Part shown: in pieces, positions 28,383 to 34,646 of the stretch
Layout: every line of letters begins with the position of its first letter
How positions within the stretch are numbered: position 1 is the stretch's first letter
From: Bradyrhizobiaceae bacterium
Lineage (GTDB): Bacteria > Pseudomonadota > Alphaproteobacteria > Rhizobiales > Xanthobacteraceae
Assembly: GCA_947481635.1 (NCBI GenBank)
Contig: CANKHJ010000029.1
Location: forward strand, 1-34,646
DNA: 34,646 nt
Reading direction: 5' to 3'
The notes under the pieces: model-generated
The model's database searches: none
The model's input: the letters and a program-made list of their open reading frames with translations, nothing else
What the model was told of the DNA's origin: nothing
Position numbers and translations under genes: made by a program

Positions 28383-29159
28383 GTGGCCGGAAAAGCGCGT
28401 CAAAAGTCGAAAAAGACCTCGAAGGCCTCTGCCGGCGTAACTCGGCGGGCCAAGAAAGCGTCCCCTGGCGCAAGCCGGAGGACCTCGCATGCGTCGCGCG
28501 GACCAACCCCCCGTCGCGCCGCTCCCGTGTCCAAAAGCGCCGCCCGGCCCACAAAGCCGGAGGCGGCAGGAGCATCCCCTGGCATGACGACCAGCAAAAA
28601 GACCACTCAACGACAAGGCTTCAAGACTCAGGAATTCATCGTTTACCCGGCTCACGGCGTCGGCCAGATTCTGGCCATCGAGGAGCAGGAGATTGCGGGC
28701 GCCAAGCTTGAGCTGTTCGTCATCAACTTCATCAAGGACAAGATGACGCTGCGCGTCCCGACGGCGAAGATCGCCTCGGTCGGCATGCGCAAGCTCGCCG
28801 AAGGCCCGATCGTCAAGCGGGCGCTTGAGACCCTGAAGGGCCGTGCCCGCGTCAAGCGCACCATGTGGTCGCGCCGCGCGCAGGAATACGAGGCCAAGAT
28901 CAATTCCGGCGATATCGTCGCGATCGCGGAGGTCGTGCGCGACCTGTTCCGTTCCGACAGCCAGCCGGAGCAGTCCTATAGCGAGCGGCAGCTTTATGAA
29001 GCCGCGCTCGATCGCCTGTCGCGCGAAATCGCGGCGGTGCAGCGCGTCACCGAGACCGAAGCCGTCAAGGAGATCGAGGCCGCACTCGCCAAGGGCCCGC
29101 GCCGCGGACCGAAGCCGGCCGACGAAGCCGAGCCGGCCGTCGAGGACGAAGCGGCTTAG
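28383..29159 (+). CDS. carD: CarD-family transcription regulator
   Basis: The conserved part starts near MTTSKKTTQRQGFKTQEFIVYPAHGVGQI: the CarD/TRCF RNA polymerase-interacting Tudor-like domain, with LFVINFIKDKMTLRVP, then a helical C-terminal DNA-binding domain containing RAQEYEAKINSGD and RQLYEAALDRLSREIAAV. CarD binds the RNA polymerase beta subunit and stabilises open promoter complexes. A GTG at 28383 gives 258 residues with an Arg/Lys/Ser/Ala-rich leader of 67 residues; an ATG at 28584 gives 191, nearer usual length. The frame is open and compositionally basic upstream, so I keep the long form but rate the start as uncertain. The gene ends at a strong terminator. Confidence 0.88.
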   Translation: MAGKARQKSKKTSKASAGVTRRAKKASPGASRRTSHASRGPTPRRAAPVSKSAARPTKPEAAGASPGMTTSKKTTQRQGFKTQEFIVYPAHGVGQILAIEEQEIAGAKLELFVINFIKDKMTLRVPTAKIASVGMRKLAEGPIVKRALETLKGRARVKRTMWSRRAQEYEAKINSGDIVAIAEVVRDLFRSDSQPEQSYSERQLYEAALDRLSREIAAVQRVTETEAVKEIEAALAKGPRRGPKPADEAEPAVEDEAA

Positions 29160-29180
29160 CCGCAAAACATTTTGGTTGCG

Positions 29181-29216
29181 AAAAGCCCGGCGAAAGCTGG
29201 GCTTTTTGCTTTTTTA
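29181..29216 (+). terminator. Intrinsic terminator after carD
   Basis: AAAAGCCCGGC (29181-29191) pairs with GCTGGGCTTTT (29196-29206), one G-U pair, GAAA tetraloop, followed by a T-rich run to 29216. A textbook rho-independent terminator 21 nt after the carD stop. Confidence 0.9.
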
Positions 29217-29286
29217 CCTCTTCCGCTCGCGGGGGAGAGGTAACCGAATCCGCCTGTAGATTCGCGCTGCCGACAGGAATCCTCTC

Positions 29287-30360
29287 ATGCGTACCCATAA
29301 GATCGCAGCCATCCCCGGCGACGGCATCGGGACCGAAGTCATCGCCGCCGGGCTCGAAGTGCTCGCAGCCTGCGCCAAGCGCGACGGCGGCTTCGTGCTG
29401 GATGTCACGCATTTCGACTGGGGCTCGGATTATTACAAAACCCACGGCGTGATGATGCCGGCGAACGGCGTCGCGGCGATGCGCGCGTATGACGCGATCT
29501 ATTTCGGTGCGGTGGGTGCACCCGGCGTGCCCGATCACGTCAGCTTGTGGGGCCTGCGGCTCGCGATCTGCCAGGGGCTCGACCAATACGCCAATGTGCG
29601 CCCGACGCGGGTGCTGCCCGGCATCGAGAGCCCGCTGCGCCACGTCAACGGCGGCGAGCTCGACTGGGTGATCGTGCGTGAGAATTCCGAGGGCGAATAT
29701 TCCGGCCAGGGCGGGCGCGTGCATCGCGGCCTGCCCGAGGAGGTCGGCACCGAGGTGGCGATCTTCACCCGCACGGGTGTGACGCGCATCATGCGCTTCG
29801 CGTTCGAGACCGCGCGGGCGCGCCCGCGCAAGTTCCTGACCATCGTCACCAAGTCGAATGCGCAGCGCCACGGCATGGTGATGTGGGACGAGATCGCCGC
29901 CGAAGTGGCCGCAGAATTTCCCGACGTAACCTCCGACAAGATGCTGGTCGACGCGATGACCATGCGCATGACGCTGCATCCGCAATCGCTCGACACCATC
30001 GTCGCCACCAATCTCCACGCCGATATCCTGTCCGATCTCGCCGCCGCTTTGGCCGGTTCGCTCGGCATCGCACCGACCGCGAATCTCAATCCTGAACGCA
30101 AGACGCCCTCGATGTTCGAGCCGATCCACGGCTCGGCCTTCGACATCGCGGGCAAGGGTATTGCCAATCCGATCGGCACCTTCTGGACCGGCGTCATGAT
30201 GCTGGAGCATCTCGGCGAACGTGACGCGGCGGCGCGGTTGATGGGTGCAATCGAGCGTGTCACCGCCGACAAGGCGTTGCACACCCCGGATCTCGGCGGC
30301 GTCGCCACGACGCGGCAGGTCACCGATGCTATGTTGCGCGCGCTGGGTTGGAACCAATAG
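29287..30360 (+). CDS. Tartrate/D-malate dehydrogenase (isocitrate/isopropylmalate dehydrogenase family)
   Basis: The 357-residue protein starts MRTHKIAAIPGDGIGTEVIAA and has the family's substrate and metal residues: DWVIVRENSEGEYSGQGGR, KSNAQRHGMVMWD, VDAMTMRMTLHPQSLDTIVATNLHADILSD in successive blocks, and EPIHGSAFDIAGKGIANP. The ENSEGEYSGQGGR loop and SDYY-KTHGVMMP segment are typical of the TtuC/DmlA branch, which oxidatively decarboxylates D-malate or tartrate with NAD and Mn/Mg. Length matches DmlA (about 361). Exact substrate within the branch is not fixed by sequence. It is 70 nt downstream of the carD terminator and 41 nt before a small membrane-protein gene. Confidence 0.88.
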   Translation: MRTHKIAAIPGDGIGTEVIAAGLEVLAACAKRDGGFVLDVTHFDWGSDYYKTHGVMMPANGVAAMRAYDAIYFGAVGAPGVPDHVSLWGLRLAICQGLDQYANVRPTRVLPGIESPLRHVNGGELDWVIVRENSEGEYSGQGGRVHRGLPEEVGTEVAIFTRTGVTRIMRFAFETARARPRKFLTIVTKSNAQRHGMVMWDEIAAEVAAEFPDVTSDKMLVDAMTMRMTLHPQSLDTIVATNLHADILSDLAAALAGSLGIAPTANLNPERKTPSMFEPIHGSAFDIAGKGIANPIGTFWTGVMMLEHLGERDAAARLMGAIERVTADKALHTPDLGGVATTRQVTDAMLRALGWNQ

Positions 30361-30401
30361 GCCGCGACGCGGTTGATCGCGCGGCAAGAGGGAACTTTAT
30401 C

Positions 30402-30656
30402 ATGGGCATTATCTGGACCATCATCATCGGCTTCGTCGCCGGCATTATTGCGAAGTTCATCACCCCGGGCAGCAACGAGCCGCAGGGCTTCATCCTCACC
30501 ACGCTGCTCGGCATCGCCGGCGCCTTCGTCGCGACCTATCTGGGTCAGGCCATGGGCTGGTACCTGCCCGGCCAGGGCGCCGGACTGATCGGCGCCGTGA
30601 TCGGCGCGATCATCGTACTGGTGATCTGGGGCGCGTTCCAAGGCCGTCGGGCGTAG
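30402..30656 (+). CDS. GlsB/YeaQ/YmgE-family stress membrane protein
   Basis: The 84-residue protein has three hydrophobic Gly-rich segments: MGIIWTIIIGFVAGIIAKFI, then GFILTTLLGIAGAFVATYLG, and LIGAVIGAIIVLVIWGAF. This is the transglycosylase-associated (GlsB/YeaQ) family, small inner-membrane proteins often induced by stress; the enzymatic label is historical and no catalytic residues are seen. AAGAGGGAAC precedes the ATG at 30402 by about 9 nt. A palindromic repeat starts 25 nt after the stop, before the convergent M48 gene. Confidence 0.88.
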   Translation: MGIIWTIIIGFVAGIIAKFITPGSNEPQGFILTTLLGIAGAFVATYLGQAMGWYLPGQGAGLIGAVIGAIIVLVIWGAFQGRRA

Positions 30657-30680
30657 TCACTATCTCACGTCACAAACGGT

Positions 30681-30770
30681 GTCGCCCTCCGCGAAAGCGG
30701 GGGGCCTAGTATTCGCCGGCCTATCGATAGGACACGGCGTACTGGACCCTCCGCTTTCGCGGAGGGTGAC
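30681..30770. repeat. Family II palindromic repeat, copy 2
   Basis: Left end GTCGCCCTCCGCGAAAGCGG and right end CCGCTTTCGCGGAGGGTGAC form long complementary arms; CCTAGTA pairs with TACTGGA partly, and the centre is the palindrome CTATCGATAG. The whole is close to a 90-nt perfect hairpin. Located between the convergent GlsB-like and M48 genes. Confidence 0.85.
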
Positions 30771-30796
30771 AGCTGTCATGGATTTGAGCGTTCGAA

Positions 30797-32266
30797 CTAT
30801 TCGACGACGATCTTCACCTGATCGCCGGGCTTAAGCCGTTCGCCGGCCTCGAGTCCGTTCAGCACCAGGAAGCGTTCCATCGGACGATCCGACACCGCCA
30901 TCTTCGCGACCAGCTTGTCGATGGTGTCGCCGGATTCCACGGTGACCACCTTGAGCTTCAGCGGCTTTGCCTGCTCGATCTCGGAAAGGCTCATGCGCCG
31001 GAAGGTGCCGACCGACTCGCGGAAGCTGCGGTCGATCTCCGCGCTGCGCGCCTTCGCGGCGTAGATGAAGCGATAGACGTCGCTGCCGAAGCGCACCGCG
31101 TAAAGCCGGAACTCCCAGCCGTCGCCCTTGGCCATCGCGGTGGCGGCGGGCAGGCCGTTGAGTTCGAATTCCTCGACGCTGTTGGCGTCGATATTCTCCA
31201 GCCAGCCCGATTTGAGATAGGCGGCAAGGCTCTGGTCGCCGGGCACGCGCACCACGTCGACGCGCATCGCCTGGTTGCCGTTGTCCTTGAGCCCGAGCAC
31301 CGCCTGCGCGGTGTTGTCGAGCGCGAAGGCATCCGGCGCCATGAAGGTGAAGCCGAGCTTGGGATGCAGGAAGCGGCGGCCGCGCACGAAGCCTTCACTC
31401 GGATCCTCGCCATAGACCATGCCGTCGATGCCGGCGAGATAGACCTGGCGGTCGCGCTGCCCGGCGCCCGGCGCGCTGAATTGGCGTGCGCTGACCTGCG
31501 CATTGCGCACCCGCTCCGGCGTGTTCGGATGCGACGACAGAAAGTCCAGCGAGCGCGGATCGTCGCCCGTCCGCGCCGCCGGCTTGAGCGCGGCGTTGCG
31601 GCCCATCGCGGAGAGGAAGCGCACCGCGCCGTAGGGATCATAGCCGGCGCGCGATGCGATGCCGACGCCGATGCCGTCGGCCTCGAATTCCTGCTGCCGC
31701 GAGAAGCTCGCCAGCGCGATCTTCGATTTGGCCAAAGCGAGCGCGCCGTTCTGCGGATCGTTGAGCACGTCGCTGTTGACGCGGCTGACGATCGCCGCCT
31801 GGCGCGCCTTGTCCTCGCGCATCGCCGCGTGCTGCGCGATCACATGCGCCATCTCGTGCGAGAGCACCGAGGCGAGTTCGGCATTGTCGTTGGACAAAGC
31901 GAGCAGCCCGCGCGTGATGTAGAGCTGGCCGCCGGGCAGCGCGAAGGCGTTGATCGCCGGCGAGTTGAGAATGGTGACGCGATAGGCGAGGTCCGGCCGA
32001 TCCGATGCCGCGACCAGCTTGTCGACGATGCCGCCGGTCAGCTTCTCGAGCGCGGCATCCTCATAGGCGCCGCCATAGGCCGCCAGGATGCGATTATGCT
32101 CGCGCTGCGCGGCGGGCGTCATCTCTGCCTGCTTCGGCTTCTCGGGCGGCAGCTTGATGTTGCTCGCGAGCTGCGACGACGAGCAGCCGGCGAGCAGCAG
32201 CGCGGTCAGCGCGGCAAAAGCCACGCCCCGCACCATGCCAAATCGCTGTCTACTCTTCGTCATCAC
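30797..32266 (-). CDS. M48-family lipoprotein metalloprotease with LysM domain
   Basis: The 489-residue product has a lipoprotein signal (TALLLAGCSS; Cys28). The zinc motif HEMAH is at 137-141 and the third ligand is in EFEAD (193-197), as in periplasmic M48 proteases such as BepA/LoiP. A middle region of unknown fold includes GFTFMAPDAFALDNT. The C-terminal about 50 residues form a LysM domain (VESGDTIDKLVAKM, LNGLEAGERLKPGDQVKI), suggesting peptidoglycan contact. It probably degrades or processes misfolded outer-membrane proteins. The nuclease-like gene ends 3 nt upstream on the same strand, so both are likely one operon. Confidence 0.9.
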   Translation of the reverse strand: MMTKSRQRFGMVRGVAFAALTALLLAGCSSSQLASNIKLPPEKPKQAEMTPAAQREHNRILAAYGGAYEDAALEKLTGGIVDKLVAASDRPDLAYRVTILNSPAINAFALPGGQLYITRGLLALSNDNAELASVLSHEMAHVIAQHAAMREDKARQAAIVSRVNSDVLNDPQNGALALAKSKIALASFSRQQEFEADGIGVGIASRAGYDPYGAVRFLSAMGRNAALKPAARTGDDPRSLDFLSSHPNTPERVRNAQVSARQFSAPGAGQRDRQVYLAGIDGMVYGEDPSEGFVRGRRFLHPKLGFTFMAPDAFALDNTAQAVLGLKDNGNQAMRVDVVRVPGDQSLAAYLKSGWLENIDANSVEEFELNGLPAATAMAKGDGWEFRLYAVRFGSDVYRFIYAAKARSAEIDRSFRESVGTFRRMSLSEIEQAKPLKLKVVTVESGDTIDKLVAKMAVSDRPMERFLVLNGLEAGERLKPGDQVKIVVE

Positions 32267-32269
32267 GCG

Positions 32270-33025
32270 TCAGTTCCGTGAGATCTCGATCTGCTCGGGC
32301 CGGCTCGCCTCGATGCGCGGCCCGTTGCGATCCTCGATGAAGCCGCGCACCGTCAGGCGGCTCTTCTCCAGCGCGCTGCGTGTGACGCCGGCTTCGGCGA
32401 AGGCACGCTCATGGCGCTTGAGGATCGTGACGGTCAGCGCCTCCGACCAGCGCCTGCCGAAGTTCACATATATCGTGCCGCCGCTCTCGCGGACAGACAC
32501 GACTTCGCCATGCACCACGGCGAATCGCCCGACATCGCTCAGGAGCTCGCGTCCCTGCGCCGCGCGGCGCACCGAATAGACCGGATCGGCCCAGAGGCCA
32601 AGCTTAGCGTCCCGGGCTTTTCGCTCGGCGGTGCTCAGCGACCGGGCACACGCCGAGGTGCCGATCCGGACCCCGAGCCGCGCCTGGCCGGTGGTCAGAA
32701 GCTCATGCTGGATCAAGCTCTTGCCGTCCGCCAGCGCGGCGAAGGCGGGAACTCGGCGATAGCGGTCCGGCCCGGCTTCGGCGCGCCGTAACGTCACAGG
32801 CCGGCCCTGGATCAGATCGTGCAGATGATTTTGGTCGCCTGACGGCACCTCGATACCAGCCAGCAGGATCTCACGGCCATCCTGCAGCAAGAAGCTACGG
32901 CCATCGACCGCACGAGCGACCACGCCACCCTCAACAGCCTCGTCGCCGCACACAGCCACGTCGTCGGCCCGCGCATTGGCTGTGAGCGCGGCCGCGATGG
33001 CACAGGCCAGCAGGGTGATACGCAT
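32270..33025 (-). CDS. Exported staphylococcal-nuclease-like protein, catalytic residues missing
   Basis: The 251-residue product has a signal peptide (LLACAIAAALTANARA). Residues about 35-160 follow the SNase OB-fold: VARAVDGRSFLLQDGREILLAGIEVP, then GRPVTLRRAEAGPDRYRR and HELLTTGQARLGVR. Aligned by eye with nuclease A, the DGDT acidic pair is DGRS, Arg35 is Leu, Asp40 is Glu and Glu43 is Ser; only the Arg87 region (DRYRR) is kept. Activity as a nuclease is therefore doubtful. A second C-terminal beta-rich segment (VVHGEVVSVRESGGTIYVNFG) resembles another OB-like domain. The ATG at 33025 was chosen for the signal peptide. It is 3 nt from the M48 gene. Confidence 0.78.
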   Translation of the reverse strand: MRITLLACAIAAALTANARADDVAVCGDEAVEGGVVARAVDGRSFLLQDGREILLAGIEVPSGDQNHLHDLIQGRPVTLRRAEAGPDRYRRVPAFAALADGKSLIQHELLTTGQARLGVRIGTSACARSLSTAERKARDAKLGLWADPVYSVRRAAQGRELLSDVGRFAVVHGEVVSVRESGGTIYVNFGRRWSEALTVTILKRHERAFAEAGVTRSALEKSRLTVRGFIEDRNGPRIEASRPEQIEISRN

Positions 33026-33117
33026 GGCCGGAAAGTCATCCCCCGCCGCCGGCCACAGGCCAGGCGGCACGGTGATAAATGAGCGCCGGATTAGGGCGGC
33101 ATCGCGGCGGGCGCGGC

Positions 33118-33243
33118 CGTCATTCCGGGGCGCGCGCCAGCGCGAACCCGGAATCCAGGCGCAATGGCAGTCGTGGGGGTGTTGTTGCGACGGAGCTTGT
33201 GTCTGGATTCCGGGTTCGCACCGTTGGTGCTCCCCGGAATGAC
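33118..33243. repeat. Family I palindromic repeat, copy D
   Basis: Left arm CGTCATTCCGGGGCGCGCG and AACCCGGAATCCAG; right arm TCTGGATTCCGGGTT and GTGCTCCCCGGAATGAC. The centre is about 20 nt longer than in the other copies. It ends 3 nt from the stop codon of ku (TAA, 33247-33249 on the minus strand). Confidence 0.9.
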
Positions 33244-33246
33244 AGC

Positions 33247-34218
33247 TTACGCCACCTTCTTCCTCTTCCCAGCCTTCGCGGGCGCGGCCTTCGCTTGAGC
33301 CTTCGGCGCAGCCGCGGCCTGTTTGGCGGCCTCTTTGCTCTTGCCGCCCTTGATCGGGAATTTGAATTGCGGCGACTTGCGCTGCTCTTCCTGTTTGGCG
33401 GGCGAAACCTTGCGCGCCTTGCCGGCTGGCGCCTGCTTGTCGTCGGAGATGCTGCGCCGGAGCGCGTCCATCAGGTTCACGACATTGCTGGCCGGTGCCG
33501 CGGGCTTCGCCACCGCGACCGGTTGCCCGGCCTGCTTCTGCTTCAGCATCTCGACCACGGCTTCCTCGTAGCGGTCGACGAATTTCGCTGGCTCGAAGTC
33601 GGCCGCCTTGCTGTCGAGGATATGCTCCGCGAGCTGCAGCATGTCTTTCGGCACCTTCACGTCGGTGATGTCGCTGAAATAATCCTCGGCGTTGCGCAGT
33701 TCATAAGGATAGCGCAGCGTCGTGCCGAGCAACCCTTTGTCCCAGGCCTGCAGCATGATCACGCGCTCGCGCTTGGCCAGCACGACGCGCGCCAGCGCGA
33801 CCATGCTCTTGCCTTCCATCGCGTCGCGGATCACCGCAAACGCGTCCTGGCCGACCTGGTCGGTTGGCGCGATGTAATAGGGGCTGTCGAAATAGCGCTC
33901 GTCGATCTGCGCGCGCGGCACGAACGAGTCGATCTCGATGGTGTGATTGCTTTCGACCGCGACCGCGTCGAGCTCCTCGTCCTCGACCTGGATATAGGTG
34001 TTCTTCGCGACCTCGTAGCCCTTGACCTTGTCGGCCGCTTCCACCGGCTCGCGCGTCACGTCGTCGACGAGTTGCTGGCGCAGCCGGTTTCCGGTGCTCT
34101 TGTTGATCTGCCGGAACGCCACGCGTTCGCTCGATGACGCCGCGGTGTAGAGCGCGATCGGGCACGAAACCAGGGAGAGCTTGAGGTAGCCCTTCCAATA
34201 CGGACGAGGCGCGGGCAT
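33247..34218 (-). CDS. ku: Ku protein, bacterial non-homologous end joining
   Basis: The 323-residue protein starts PRPYWKGYLKLSLVSCPIALY, the hallmark of bacterial Ku, and contains RQQLVDDVTREPVEAADKVKGYE, DSPYYIAPTD and LLGTTLRYPYELRN. The core (about residues 1-260) forms the DNA-end-binding ring. The last about 70 residues are Lys/Ala/Pro-rich, as in Ku proteins whose basic tails bind DNA and recruit LigD. The ATG at 34218 has GGAG 5 nt upstream; a GTG two codons earlier is possible. LigD is not in the window. A family I repeat begins 3 nt after the stop. Confidence 0.94.
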   Translation of the reverse strand: MPAPRPYWKGYLKLSLVSCPIALYTAASSSERVAFRQINKSTGNRLRQQLVDDVTREPVEAADKVKGYEVAKNTYIQVEDEELDAVAVESNHTIEIDSFVPRAQIDERYFDSPYYIAPTDQVGQDAFAVIRDAMEGKSMVALARVVLAKRERVIMLQAWDKGLLGTTLRYPYELRNAEDYFSDITDVKVPKDMLQLAEHILDSKAADFEPAKFVDRYEEAVVEMLKQKQAGQPVAVAKPAAPASNVVNLMDALRRSISDDKQAPAGKARKVSPAKQEEQRKSPQFKFPIKGGKSKEAAKQAAAAPKAQAKAAPAKAGKRKKVA

Positions 34219-34410
34219 GAGCACTCCATACGCAACACAAAAACTGTCGCCTTAAGGATAAGTCGTGAGGCGGCAAGTGTGGAGTCTAACCACGTTTGAA
34301 TTAATAGACGTGCTAAACGCATGTTCCCGGATTGTTCGCGCTTGTATGCTTTGTCGCGAATGACCGACAAGCTGTTGTAGTTCGTGCGCCGCTTTACCGT
34401 TCCTGTGGAT

Positions 34411-34431
34411 GCACAGCGCGACGCGCTGTGC
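34411..34431. repeat. Perfect 10-bp inverted repeat near the tRNA fragment
   Basis: GCACAGCGCG and CGCGCTGTGC are separated by one A. The site lies between the ku start (34218) and the plus-strand tRNA-Arg half (34447). The one-base centre makes it more likely a protein-binding site than a hairpin. Confidence 0.5.
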
Positions 34432-34446
34432 TAGTCACAACGAAAT

Positions 34447-34488
34447 GGCCCCGTAGCTCAGCTGGATAGAGCATTGGTTTCCTAAGCC
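34447..34488 (+). tRNA. tRNA-Arg(CCT) 5' half (fragment)
   Basis: The acceptor 5' strand GGCCCCG, TA, D-stem GCTC, D-loop AGCTGGATA, GAGC and an anticodon arm with TTCCTAA (anticodon CCT at 34481-34483) are all present. After AAGCC the sequence no longer folds: no variable loop, T-arm with TTCRA or 3' acceptor CGGGGCC follows. It is therefore a half gene, as left at an integration or rearrangement site, or a contig-edge artefact. Sequence beyond it is notably AT-richer. Confidence 0.65.
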
Positions 34489-34572
34489 GTAGCTCTTGCA
34501 AGCTAAATCTTTGAAATTTCTGATGCTCGCTGATTGCTAGGCATGCCGTAGGCATCCGGCAACAAAAACGCG

Positions 34573-34646
34573 CGACCCCGGCATGATTCTAACATGCGAC
34601 CCCCGCTTTAGGAAAGCGATGATCTATCCAGCTGAGCTACGGGGCC
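34573..34646 (-). tRNA. tRNA-Arg(CCT), full length but atypical
   Basis: On the minus strand 74 nt fold as a tRNA: acceptor GGCCCCG/CGGGGTC (one G-U pair), D-loop AGCTGGATA, anticodon arm TCGCT-TTCCTAA-AGCGG, variable loop GGGTC, T-arm GCATG-TTAGAAT-CATGC, discriminator G, no encoded CCA. Two features are unusual: the D-stem GCTC/GATC has a mismatch at 11-24, and the T-loop has A in place of the near-universal C56. A T-run follows at about 34562-34567. It could be a decaying copy. The 5' end coincides exactly with the window edge. Confidence 0.7.

Noticed and set aside
34447-34572. A group I intron in the anticodon loop of the plus-strand tRNA-Arg(CCT), a class known in some alphaproteobacteria
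   Set aside because: Only 84 nt separate the half tRNA from the opposite-strand tRNA. I see no P7/P3 core such as a GACTA pairing and no plus-strand 3' exon with a T-arm.

Overview
This 34.6 kb window is high-GC bacterial DNA, tightly packed and almost entirely chromosomal housekeeping in character. The gene set points to an alphaproteobacterium of the order Hyphomicrobiales, most likely the Bradyrhizobium / Rhodopseudomonas / Afipia group or a close neighbour. The evidence is aerobic cobaltochelatase cobS-cobT near a J-domain protein and BolA, a CarD regulator next to a 7Fe ferredoxin, Ku, a SUV3-like helicase followed by an S4 protein, and abundant palindromic intergenic repeats. The species call is inference from gene content; no database search was possible.

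Layout. 1-0.68 kb: the 3' end of an IS5-like transposase abutting the broken 3' end of a substrate-binding protein gene, then a small unknown ORF. 0.67-3.1 kb: an MFS drug exporter, a GIY-YIG protein and a divergent HPF/cold-shock fusion. 3.3-7.5 kb (all minus strand): a lipoprotein L,D-transpeptidase, accA, xerD and a 48-aa membrane protein. 7.7-10.7 kb: shikimate kinase and 3-dehydroquinate synthase fused in one frame, overlapping a CNNM/CBS (CorC-like) membrane protein. 10.8-20.5 kb: bolA, divergent dnaJ-like gene, an RND adaptor-pump pair, cobS, cobT and a phytase-like secreted protein. 20.6-23.0 kb: rpmB (minus), DUF3108 protein, FKBP isomerase and a Cys-rich exported protein. 23.6-29.2 kb: helicase, S4 protein, tiny exported protein, ferredoxin and CarD. 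29.3-30.7 kb: tartrate/D-malate dehydrogenase and a GlsB-like membrane protein. 30.8-34.2 kb (minus): M48 lipoprotein protease, degenerate nuclease-like protein and Ku. 34.4-34.65 kb: two face-to-face tRNA-Arg(CCT) sequences, one only a 5' half, the other full length but with unusual bases.

Themes. Cell-envelope functions (L,D-transpeptidase, M48 protease, RND pump, CNNM protein), aromatic and B12 biosynthesis, and RNA/ribosome functions dominate. Most of the larger intergenic gaps are filled by palindromic repeats. One family (four copies) always begins 3-8 nt beyond a stop codon inside same-strand gene runs. A second family (two copies) sits between convergent genes. The most interesting observations are this placement rule (including one copy that fills the cobS-cobT gap), the inverted tRNA-Arg pair at the right edge, a terminator-like hairpin in the carD leader, and the aroK-aroB fusion. 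I saw no complete mobile element, CRISPR array, prophage or defence island. Both window edges fall inside repeated sequence (an IS and a tRNA), which suggests a contig bounded by assembly breaks.
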